Under the pieces are notes generated by a model. The model did not search any database. It saw only the letters and a list, made by a program, of their open reading frames with translations, and was not told the origin of the DNA. From NCBI GenBank assembly GCA_026122225.1, contig JANEZZ010002677.1, positions 496,001-560,000 of the forward strand: 64,000 nucleotides of DNA, given 5' to 3'. Below, one piece after another: positions 25,593-37,500 of the stretch. The stretch's first letter is position 1, and each line of letters opens with the position of its first letter. The DNA is from Heloderma charlesbogerti (Eukaryota; Chordata; Lepidosauria; Squamata; Helodermatidae). Both the position numbers and the translations under genes were made by a program.

Positions 25593-28500
25593 CTGGTACA
25601 AACAAGAAGAAAAAAGGTGTTTCATAAATGCAGACTAAAGATGGAAGAAGCACACCAGCACTGACAATATTTTAAACAGGGCGCAGCATAAAACATCTCC
25701 ATCTCACCACCATTCTGGCAGCTTCCAAGTCTCTTAGGAAGGTTAGGTTCCAAGTCTAGTTTTCTGATGGGAATCAGGTACAACCACTACCCACTTTTGG
25801 AATTTTACCAAAGTCACTTCTTTACAGTAAGTACAGATGGATTAACCTTTAGTAACATTAGCATTCCGTCTTAAGGACAACATCTTAAGATTGCCTGCAA
25901 TATTAGGCATATCAGTAATAGTAATATGATAAATATGATAAGAAGCAGTCTAGCCAAGGTTAAGCACTTCTAAGCCCTATTTGTTTTACTTGAAGCAATT
26001 TAAGCCCATACTTAATCAATGGGGCTTAAGGAGTCCTCAGCTTTGATGGCTTGTGCCTGAACTGCAAAATGAAATAGTAAAAGAGATAGTATGTCTCTGT
26101 AGGTCCATAAAAGAAGAGTAGGGAACCTATTTCAGCCTGAGGCCAAACTGGTTCTAGGCAAGCATCTAGGGGCCCACATGCCAACAGAGGGCAGGGCCAC
26201 ACCCCAAAGTGGCTGGGTCGACCCCATTGCCAGCGTGCAGTCCCAACGTGACTGCCGAGCCCCCATTCTCTCTCTCATGCACACACCCTCCCGCACTGCA
26301 ACCAGGCTTTTAAAAAGCCTCCTATGTTGGTCATGGAGGTTTTAACACCTTGCAGCAGGGCGGGGGCAGTTTTGTGGAAAGGGAGTGTCACACTACCAGG
26401 GAGGGTTGAGTCAGCCTTTGCCTCCTAGCAGCAACACCCACCCAAATCCCCCCACCCCCTGCAATGAGTCTTTTTAAACGCCTATATTGGCACCAATGGA
26501 GGTTCTTTTAAAGCCTAAATACAGCAAGGGAGGGGCGATTTTTCGGGGTGTCACAGGGTTGTGTCACAGGGTTGGGGAAGGGAGAGTTACCCGTCCCCTC
26601 CCCAACAGCACTCCAAAAATGCCCCTGATGCTGTATTGGGCTTTAAAAAACCAGTATGGCCACCAATGGAGGCTTTTAAAAAGCCTCCCTTGCAGTGTGA
26701 GAGGAAAGTGTAGAAATCCCTTGCCTTCCATCTCTGATGGGGCAGGACCAGATGAGGACCTCCCATGGCTGGAGGTTCCCCACCCCTGCCATAAACCCTT
26801 ATATAACAGCATATTTTAGGCTCAGAAATCATTAAACAAAATATATGTCTTAACAGCATACCCTCTCCTTCCCCCCCCCTTTTTTTACTACCACCACCAA
26901 TTAATGGCATAAATTTTAACTGAATTAAGGGTACATGCTTTATATTCACCTTTTCTTGAGTGTTAAACAGTATCTCCATTTTGCATATGTTGCCTCCTTT
27001 AACCACCAAATGTCACAGAACAGAGAGAAGGCCACTGACATCAAATATAGCCAGCAGGAACATCCCTTCTCTCCGCAATTACAAAACACTGTACACTCTA
27101 CCAGGTGCCAGTCACTATGAACAGCTCCAGTGGAAGCAAAGCAAAAACTGTGTTGTGTAAAAGGTCCCAGGTGATTTTAGCCCCTACACTTTCTAATTAC
27201 CCTAGAGAAGGTCTAAACAACACGGAGGTAAATTCACCAGTACAGCTATACAATGAACACTTTTAAGGGGGGGGGGAAACACTGCACAAGTTCCGTACAA
27301 GAGAAGAGCATGGAGAAAGCAAAAAGGGGTGAAACAATAAGGAGTAAGGAGATATAGTAAACTCAGAAACGTAGAGTTTTAGAAACAGAGACTGGAAACT
27401 TGAGGTGAATCTGAAGAGTATCAGGAATTCATTGCAGAAACTTAAGAAAAAGAAACTATGTACTCCTTTCTCTTCTGAGTACTTTGCCCTTGGATGTCTG
27501 AAGGCATCCTCACGTAAAAAGATTTCAACTAGTCTGACAGGCATTTGACACTGCTAACGAGTCTTGCCATGCCAAGAAACTAAAAGGGACTCATGGTCAT
27601 TGAATGATTTAATCTAATCAAGATCCTCCTGTGACTGGTAATGTAAATTCCCCACTCAAAACACAAGAAGCTGGCAATGCATGTTATTAAACCACTGTTT
27701 TACTCTTTATTTAGCCATGTAAGGGTTCGTACAGTACAAGAAACTCCTTGACAGTCCAGTGATTCCCATGCCTCCTCATATCAGAGTGCTTATCTCCAGA
27801 ATATGGGTCTAAAATAGCCCAGAACCAATTTCCTTAGGGACAATAGGAACAAATGGGATCCATGCGAGACTTCTATTACAATATAGACATTAAAATTTAA
27901 AATTAATTTTCTTTTTCCAGAAGGACTATTTAAAAAGTATCGGACATTTCTAAAACACACAGTCCTCCTGAAGTTCTCCCTTCTCCATATGCCACCAATG
28001 TCAGTCCTTTAAATTCACTCCCCAAAACAATTCGAGGTGGTTTCAGTTCACAGACACAAAGCCCTTCAGCAGGAACCTGAAGAGTTTTCTCTGGAATCTT
28101 TACTTCAGGGGGAAGTAAATTATGTTTTCCAGGTGTGGTAGAATGGACTAAACGAACCAACTTTGAGTAAGACGGTGTGGGCACTTTTGAATGAAGAAAT
28201 GTAAAGGAGGCTCCTAAAATTTGTCATCATGTCATGGAGAATGCTGCACTTGTTTATGTACATGGTTCCCATAGTAACAGTTACCAGTGTAGGGCCCAAG
28301 TCACAGAGAATGTAAATCACAATAAGCTTCAGTGGGATCAAAAAGCTCATTCATGATGGATCTCTTTTAAAAACAGATTAGCTTTCATACATCAGCCCAC
28401 TGCATCGAATGTTTTTGCTGCAACACTAGAAAAGCATTTTCTTACTGAATTAAATGAGCCTTGCTCCCAAAAATGAATAGGATTGCAGCCTTAGTTACTT

Positions 28501-31500
28501 TTTTATTAGCTCTGACAGCAACGCTAACCAGATATTCACTGTCCACAATGCCACCCTCTCTAGCAGTCATTGCAAAGTGTGGGCAGAGCTGACATCCCCT
28601 GTAAAATCAATTCCATGCTCGATGGCATCATGCTAGGTTGCAAAGTGAGGGGAACACTGTGGATCAATCCAGGTATCCCACTGACCCAAATTGCACGTCA
28701 CAACAACTCTGGGTTGTTGTGAATGAGCAGGAGCGAGTGAGCATGCCTGCTCCCATTGCCTGACTGCTCCTGGGGTTTAACCATGTGTTCCAACTCTGGG
28801 TTGTCTATCCCCCAACAACCCAGAGTTCCTGGTTCACATGCAATGTTAAACAATGGAATTATCAGGCAGCAGGAGCCAGCATTCTCACTCACTCCCACTC
28901 GTTCATGACAAACCAGGGTTTAAAAAAAACCTGCGTTGCTGTAGTGTAGTGTCCGAACAGGGCACGGTGAAGGAAACTTAACTTTGATTTGGTACCATGT
29001 CTGAATTGTTATACTATGGTATGTAATCAACCAGAAAAACAGAATCAGAACTGGATTTGCAAACCATGGTTTGTACGAACTATAGTTTGGCATGACCCCT
29101 GAACTAACAACCATAGCTATAGCCATTGTTGTGTGTCCAGAGCCTCTGAACCTAATGACTGATGTGCTGTACTGGCAGAAAATGAAAGAAGATAAGCAGC
29201 TCAAAACCATGATGTGCCCATATGTTAGAAGGGTCACTTTGATTCTAAACTATGGCTAGTGCAAGCCAAAATTTGGCATGATGTCTGAACTGGGCAAATT
29301 ATGACTACTGAACACAAGAAACTGCCTCCAAACTACAATCAGAAATCATGGTTTGAGGTAGGTTTGAACATGACAGTTTGGAGGCAACTCCTGGTCTGTG
29401 ATAATCATTGTCTGCCTGATTTTGATGTCACAGCAAACCATAGGTAGCGTTAAAGAAGACATGTAGGAGGGTACTGACATCCAATAGGGGAGAAGAGGAA
29501 GGAGGGAGGGCATGAGTCTGTGAGCATATTCCCAATCTTCCAAACCATGGTTTAGTAAAATGCTAATGTGATTTTTGAATTTATTAACTGTAGGGCCAGC
29601 CTAAGACATGGTGTGCCCCCATTATTATTATTATTAATTTATATCTTGCCTTTTTCCTGTTGCAAGGAACCCAAGGTGGCTTACATGGTCCTCCCCATCC
29701 TACTCTCCATTTTATTCTTACAACAACCTTGTGAGGTAGGTTAGGCTGAGAGTCAGTGGCTGGCCCAAAGTCGCCCAGTGAGCTTCATGGCTGAGTGGGG
29801 ACCGGAACCCAGAACTCCAGAGGCTCAGTCCAACCCTCTAATCACTACATCACACTGGCTTCCATGCATACACTCTTACACTTGACAGAAGGCTCTACTT
29901 CATCTGCTGTATTTGCTTACCCACACCAATTTAAAATTTAAGATGTTTGTTCTGTTGGCTAAAGTTATATACTTGAAAATCAAAACTGTCTTACACTATG
30001 TTGTAAACAGTTCAAAATAAGCTTCTCTAGCAAGTGAACTGGCAAGCTGTGCATTGTATAAGGCCTTAGTGCACAGGCATGCATATTCACATGCCTATGC
30101 ACTAGAGACAAGATGCATCTACCACCTAACTTGGAGATTTAACTTATCAACACCCTGAGGAGGGAGCTAAATCCTGAGGACTGACATCAACTCTCACAAC
30201 TCATTCTAGCAATTCAAAAATTAAAAAAAGAGGTCTCCTGCTTCGCCTCTGCCCCACCTAGATACCTCCAATTTCTGCATCAAGTCAAATAACCTTTTCT
30301 ATTCAATTTCCCTCTCCATCCTTCTTTCAGGCTGCTGCTAAAGACACAGAAACAACTGAATGGATAAGGAAATTTAGGCCACAATACTAAACATGCTTAC
30401 TTACTAGAGAACTGGCATGTTGCTTTACTCAGCTGCTGCAATGGGTGGTGGCTGGCCGGCCTATTGGGTGGACAGGCAAGGGACCACCTCTGCTACCGCA
30501 AATGGCTTAGTCAGAAAGCACCCTGAGCTAACGTAGATTAGCACAAAGGCTTCCCACCTCCTTCCGTCACTCTGTGCCTTTTGGCTCCCTCTCCCCATTT
30601 CCCCCGTACTTGCCAGAGGTCTGAACTGTTGACTTGCAGAAAGCTTCCCCCTCCCACCATTGTACCTGTTTTAACTCTCTCACCTTCCTTCTCCCTCCGG
30701 GATCCACCCACCTGCATGACATATGGTTGAGGGCCAAATGTGGCCCTTGTGCAGCAGGTTGCCTACCTTAGCCTTAAGCCTTTTCAGGAGCTATACTTGA
30801 GACTGAACTATATTTTAAGCTTAAATCAAAAGCAGAATTCTTAAGATGAGCTTTTTGCCCTCGAAAAGTACTTCCAAGTAATCCAGGGACTCTTTAGTGA
30901 ACTCACTACTGCACCCAATGACAGGGATATTTTCTTATTGTTGCTGCTCCTCTAAGTTTCAAAAGAATGGTAAGAATAATGTGAATGTTGTAAGGATTCC
31001 AACTGCAAAATGGTTATAAGATTCTCAGACTTCATAAGTAAGAGCATAAAGTACTTCCTAAATAATGATGGTAATCTAGCACTCTATCACTGAATGAGCC
31101 TGAACATAGCTGTAGCATGGAAAACGTTAACCTTTGAACTCATAGAAGTCAGTTATTTCTTGGGGGGGGGTTCTCAAAGGTGAATACCTGAGTGTTCCAT
31201 AGAATGCTTGTGGCAGCAGCTCCTGCTGCTGCTAAGAATCAGGCACTGATCTCATAGGCATCAGGTACAAAAGACATAATCATAGCACAATGCTTTAGAA
31301 CTGTTCCGCTTAATGAGAATAAATTTCACCTTGAAAGTATGAAATATTTATAAAAGGAACAATGACAGGGCTTGTAAGCATAGCCAGCCTTCCACATTTG
31401 ATCATTCAGGATTCATTTTTTTCTGCTGACACACTAGTACTAGTTCAGTAGCTTCAATAGGAAGGGACTAGCAAGGGCTGGGGGGCCCACCCAGCGATAC

Positions 31501-34500
31501 TGGATTTGGATATTAGCCATGGGAGTGACCTGCATACTCTCTCCTGAGACAGGGGACAAAATATATAACGTGGGAGGAACCAGCTATATCTGTCCAACTA
31601 ATGCGGGTGCCATCTCTCTCTTCAAGATCTCCACCCAAAATACAAAATTTCCAATGAGATCAGGCAGGGTTACATCTGCACTGGACCAATGACAATTTTT
31701 AAGAGGAGGTTAGAGTGTAAGAATATAATCCCACCAGAATAGGCCCACATAGTGCCTCAAACAGCCAGCACAGTCTGTACCTCATCCTGGGTGGTGGCTC
31801 TGATTAGAACTCTGCCGCATGTGGATCAAGATTAATACGCCTTTTCAGGCTTAACTACTAAGGACGGTGTAACTCAAAAATAAAGACTCCAGCAAATGCA
31901 ACCTCAATGAGTCAGCAACCGTGGCCATCAGAGAAAAACAGATCTGAGAGTTGTTCCAGTTAATGGTACGCCACAGGAACCACTTACACACAAAACGGCA
32001 ACACTAGGGATCTACGAATCCCTTACCTAGCTCCGCACAGGGGCATCCGCGGTGGGGGGGAGGCGCTCCATCCCTTCCCCCGGAATCCTCGATGGGGGGG
32101 AGGCGCTCCATCCCTCCTCCCGGAATCCTGCCCAGTCGGCTCTGCTCCGCAGCCAAGCCACAGAGCCACTGGCCGGCTCTAGCCGCCCGCAGCCGGACAT
32201 CCGGCTGCTGGGCAGCCCTACAGGGACGCAAATGGCGGCTGTCGTAGCCACCACCATTTGCGGCCCTGTACTGAGCCGTGATAGGCTACGTAAATACTTA
32301 CATAGCCTATCACGGCAGGGGGGAAAAAGACCCAGCATACGCAAATGGCGGTAGCCGCTGCCATTTGCGTACGCTGGGGTTCCCCCCCCCGATAGGCTAC
32401 GTAAATACTTACGTAGCCTATCACGGCCTCCGCAGGGATGCAAATGGCGTCCCTGTGTTAGCCGTAATAGGCTACGTATTTACGTAGCCTATCGTGGCTA
32501 TGAAGAGGAAGCGAACGGCGGCCGCAGGACGGCTGCCATTCGCAAAGCAGCGTGGACGGGAGCAGGTAAGTGCTCCGTTTCACACGCCTTTCGTGGGGTG
32601 GGGGTGGCGGGGACTTCGTCCCGCGCACCTTTCGTGGGATGGGGGGGCGGGGGCTTCGTTCTGCGATGGATTTCAGGGGGCCGAATGCACTGGCATTTGG
32701 CCTCACCAAGATCCGTCGTGGAATTCTCTGACATCCCTAGGCATCACTGCTTCTAGGAGGCAGCACTATGATCCACTCAAGCAGAAAGAGACACCCATGA
32801 GATGATAGAGAATAGCACCATTGTTCTCTGCCAGTGTATAAATGTGGATAGTTTGCACCTTACTTGAATCTTTACAATTTCCTTTCTGCGGGTCATAGAA
32901 TCATAGAATAGTAGGGTTGGAAGGGGCCTACAAGGCCATCGAGTCCAACCCCCTGATCAATGCAGGAATCCAAGTCAGAGCATCCCTGACAAATGGCTGT
33001 CCAGCCTCGTCTTGAACGCCTCCAGTGTGGGAGAGCCCACCACCTCCCCAGGTAATTGGTTCCATTGTCGTATTGCTCTTACAGTCAGGAAGTTTTTCAT
33101 GATGTTCAGCCGGAATCTGGCTTCCTGTAACTTGAGCCCATTATTCCGTGTCCTGCACTCTGGGATGATCAAGAAGAGATCCTGGCCTTCTTCTCTGTGG
33201 CAACCTTTCAAGTACTTGAAGAGTGCTATCATATCTCCCCTCAGTTTTCTCTTCTCAAGGCTAAACATGCCCAGTTCTTTCAGTCTCTCTTCATAGGGCT
33301 CTGTTTCCAGTCCCCTGATCATCTTTGTTGCCCTCCTCTGAACCCTCTCCAGTTTGTCTGCATCCTTCTTAAAGTGTGGTGCCCAGAACTGGACACAGTA
33401 CTCCAGATGAGGCCTAACCAGTGCTGAGTAGAGGGGAACTAGTACTTCCCAGGATTTGGAAGCGATGCTTCTATGAATGCAGCCCAAAATAGCATTTGCC
33501 TTTTTTGCAGCCACATCACATTGTTGGCTCATATTCAGCTTGTGATCGACAACAATTCCAAGATCCTTCTCGCTTGTAGTGTGGTTGAGCCACGTATCCC
33601 CCATCTTGTAACTGTGCATTTGGTTTCTTTTTCCTAGGTGCAGAACTTGGCATTTATCCCTATTAAATGTCATTCTGTTGTTTTCTGCCCAGCGCTCCAG
33701 TCTATCCAGATCACTTTGAATTTTGTTTCTGTCTTCCAAAGTATTAGCTATCCCTCCCAATTTTGTGTCATCTGCAAATTTGATCAGCGTTCCCTGCACC
33801 TCCTCCTCCAAGTCATTAATACAAATGTTGAAGAGCACTGGGCCCAGAACTGAGCCCTGCGGTACCCCATTCGTTACCTCTCCCCAGTTTGAGAAGGTCC
33901 CATTGATAAGCACTCTTTGCGTCCGATTCTGTAGCCAACTGTGGATCCACCGGATCGTTGTTTCATCTAGCCCACTTTGAGCTAGTTTGCTCATCAGGAT
34001 ATCATGGGGCACTTTGTCGAAAGCTTTGCTGAAGTCAAGGTATATGATGTCTACAGCATTCCCACGGTCTACAACGGAGGTTACTTGATCAAAAAATGAG
34101 ATCAGATTTGTCTGGCAGGACTTGTTTTTGACAAATCCATGTTGGCTTCAAGTAATCACAGCATTGTTGTCAAGGTGCTTCCAGATGGATTGCTTTATGA
34201 TCTGCTCCAGAATTTTCCCAGGGATTGATGTCAGACTGACTGGTCTGTAGTTCCCAGGTTCCTCCTTTTTACCCTTTTTGAAGATAGGGACAACATTAGC
34301 CCTCCTCCAGTCATCTGGCACTTCCCCCATCCTCCATGATTTCTCAGAGAATAGACAGCGGTTCTGAGAGTTCTTCTGCCAGTTCCTTTATGACTCTAGG
34401 ATGCAGTTCATCTGGCCCTGGAGATGTGAACTCATTCAAAGTAATGAGGTGTTCCTTGACCATATGCCTGTCGATCTCAAGCTGCAATCCTGCCCCTTCA

Positions 34501-37500
34501 GCCTGTACTTCGCCTTTGCCAGGGGGGTCATAGACCCTCTTTTGGGAGAAGACTGAGCCAAAGTAGGAATTGAGCACCTCTGCCTTTGTCATCTGTTATC
34601 ATTTTTCCATCCTTATTTAATAGCTGAACCACCACTTCTTTCCTCTGCCTTTTACTATGCATGTAGCTGAAGAAAGCCTTTTTGTTGTTTTTAACATCCC
34701 TTGCTAACCTCAGCTCATTCTCAGCTTTAGCCTTCCTGACGCCATCCCTGCAATTCTATGCTATCTGCCTGTACTCTTCCTTTGTTACTTGGCCTTCTTT
34801 CCACTTCCTATATGTGTCCTTTTTTGTTTTCAGGTCATCCCTAAGCTTTTTGTGAAGCCACATTGACTTCTTCTGTTGTCTTCCACCTTTTCTTCTTGTT
34901 GGAATTGCTTGTGATTGTGCCTTGAGAATTTCCTTTTTTAGAAGCTCCCACCCATCTTGGACTCCTTTTCTCGCTAGCATCGCTTGCCATGGGACCTTAC
35001 TGATCATTGTTCTGAGTTTATGAAAATCAGCTTTCCTAAAATCCAGGGTACGCGTTTGACTACACTCGGCTTTTGCTTCCCTTAGAACCAAGAACTCAAG
35101 TACAACATGGTCGCTTTCCCCCAGAGTTCCTGTAACTGCTACTTTATCCACTAAGTCATCTCTGTTGGTTAGGATCAAGTCAAGGATAGCCGATCCTCTA
35201 GTTCCTTCCTCTACTTTCTGTAGGAGGAAGTTATCCGCCACACAAGTCAGGAATTTCCTGGAGGGGCCATGTTTTGAGGAATTTCTCTCCCAACAAATAT
35301 CGGGGAAATTGAAGTCCCCCATTACTACTACATCATGCTTCCTTAAAACATTGGCTATTTGCTTTTCAAAAGTTTCATCCTTGTCTTCTCCTTGATTGGG
35401 TGGCCGGTAGTAGACTCCGACCACCAGGTTCCTTTTATTCTTTGCTCCATTTATTTCAACCCAGATGCTCTCGATGGGGCTACCAAGCTCCTCCTCCTGT
35501 ATTTCTGTGCAGAAATATGTATTTTTCACATACAGTGCAACCCCACCTCCCTTTCTGTTCCTCCCGTTCTTTTTGAACAAGTTATATCCTTCAATTGCTG
35601 TATTCCAGTCATGAGAGTCATCCCACCAAGTCTCAGTTATACCTATCAGGTCATAATTTCCCTCTTGTATTAAGAGTTCAAGTTTGTTCTGTTTGTTTCC
35701 CATACTCTGGGCATTAGTATATAGACATCGAAGACCATGTGCTTCATAGTCTGGCTTTCTTCCTACATGTGTCTGAAGACTATTATTGGGCGCTATCAGA
35801 GCTGTTCTCTCCATTGCAGTGCATGCGCCTATGTCCATTGTTACCCCCAACATTACATCTCCCTTCCCCGTAGGATTCAGTTTAAAGCCCTTAAAGATGA
35901 AGTTCTTCATGCTGTGGCCAAACACATTCTTCCCATCCTTTGTGAGGTGCAACCCATCCCTAGCCAACAGCTCATCTTCCAGGAAGTATAGCCCGTGGTC
36001 CCAGAATCCAAATCTCTCTCGTCGGCACCACCTTCGTAGCCAGTCATTCACCCGGAGTATTTTTCGTTCCCTTTCTATCCCTCTTCTAACTACTGGAAGG
36101 ATGGATGAGAAAACTATCTGGGCCCCAAAGTTCTTGAGTTTCCTTCCCAAAGCTTCAAAGTCTGACGTGGTCTCTTCGTAGCTCCGCTTGGCGGTATCAT
36201 TTGTTCCCACATGGATGAGAAGAAAGGGATACCTGTCAGTGGGCTTTATGAGTGCAGGCAACCTTTCAGTCATGTCTCTAATCTGTCCTCCCGAGAGACA
36301 ACATACCTGGCGAGGCCATGGGTCTTCGCGACATACTTGGGTCTCGATCCCACGCAGCAAGGAGTCTCCCACTACTACCACTCTTCTCTTCTTCTTCTTG
36401 TAGGCCTGGGTTTCATCGCCTCTGTTTGACTGACCTTTAGCCTCTTGCTCACTCTCATGCAGGTTCCCCTGTGATTCTTCCTCTGCAGGCTGTCCTCCAG
36501 TCTCATCCGCAAGTACCTGGAATCGGTTCCACAGCTCCACTGCTTCCACTGGTGCAGAGTGGCGTCTAGTTCTTCTCCTAACTGTCACCCTTTTCCAAGG
36601 AGTATCCTCTATTCCATTTTTCTTCACCTCAGCATTTCCCACTGCCTCATCTTGCTGTTGCTCTTCAAGCTTCTGGTCTGCCCTTTGCTGCTGTAGTTCC
36701 CCCATTCTGTCCAAGAACTCTTCGTGTTCTCTTATTCCCTGGAGGGTCGACAGTTGCCGCTCCAGTCCACTTACTTTTTCCTCCAGCAGTGTGATCAACT
36801 TGCACTTGTTGCAGGTGTAGGCCATGTTGTTCTCAGGCAAGAAAACAAACATTGCACACACCTTGCAGGTCACCACCACTGGAGAGTCTTGTCCTCCCAT
36901 AGCGTCTTTTCCCTTTTTGTGTCTAGCTTTGTGATTGTTCTAGACTAGCCTGTGCCTGCTCCTCTACTCAGTAGAGGTTAAAAGCAGAGTCCCACTGGTG
37001 TGAAAGTGTGTGTTACAAGACAAATAAATGGAAAAAAGTTAGTTAAAATAAAAAATAAAAATAATTTTAAAAAAATGTTAGGGGCCTCCCCCTTGACCTC
37101 CCCTGCCGAACTCCCCTGGCCAACTCCTGTTTGCTCCCCCTGTGCGCTCGCTCTGTTCGCTCGCTCTCTGGGAGCTTGCCTGCTTCTGTAGTCCCTGGAC
37201 CAGCTGGAGCAGCTTGCTCTGCTCTGCTCAGCTGGGAGGCAGGAAACATCTGGTCTTTATGGATCAGGCACCCATGCTGGGAGGCTCGTTGTCGCTGTTA
37301 GACTGCGACAGGGGGCAGTTCAGTCTACTTAGGAACCTTCCTCGCCTTACAAGCAGTGTCTCTCCGCCTCCTATCCTGGTTTGAAGAAAACACAATTTGC
37401 CAGTTCAGAAAAAAGACAAACCATGGTTTGCCTCAAACCAGGATTGCAGATAGGTAGGGAATCGCTGCATGTGGTGGGAAGAAGGAGGGAGCCCGGAACG

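Larger units (their letters stand above)
32896..37380 (-). mobile_element. CR1 LINE, near full length, non-functional
   Basis: The 3' end at 32896 carries two copies of the CR1 tail octamer ATTCTATG (read on minus). The 5' end near 37380 follows about 480 bp of untranslated leader. Frame 36900-34756 has an N-terminal Cys-x2-Cys pair zinc finger (CKVC, CNKC), a coiled coil, and a GDSL/SGNH esterase-like domain (GDSLLRG, HVGTND, DGLHL). The same open frame then holds the AP endonuclease (YTNAQSMGNKQ, GITETWWDDSHDW, VVMGDFNFPDICW). The reverse transcriptase is in broken pieces 34592-34344, 34330-34148 and 34012-32975, with GVPQGSVLGP and the catalytic FADD. Breaks seen are a TAG near 34756, frameshifts near 34590 and 34340, and a TGA near 34147. 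The element lies in DTD1 intron 4 in the same orientation as the gene. Confidence 0.93.

Noticed and set aside
32027..32805. Frames of 65-138 codons at 32 kb containing repeated RLRKYLRSLS-like peptide
   Set aside because: The peptide repeat is the translation of the DNA palindrome repeated in the hAT-like element.
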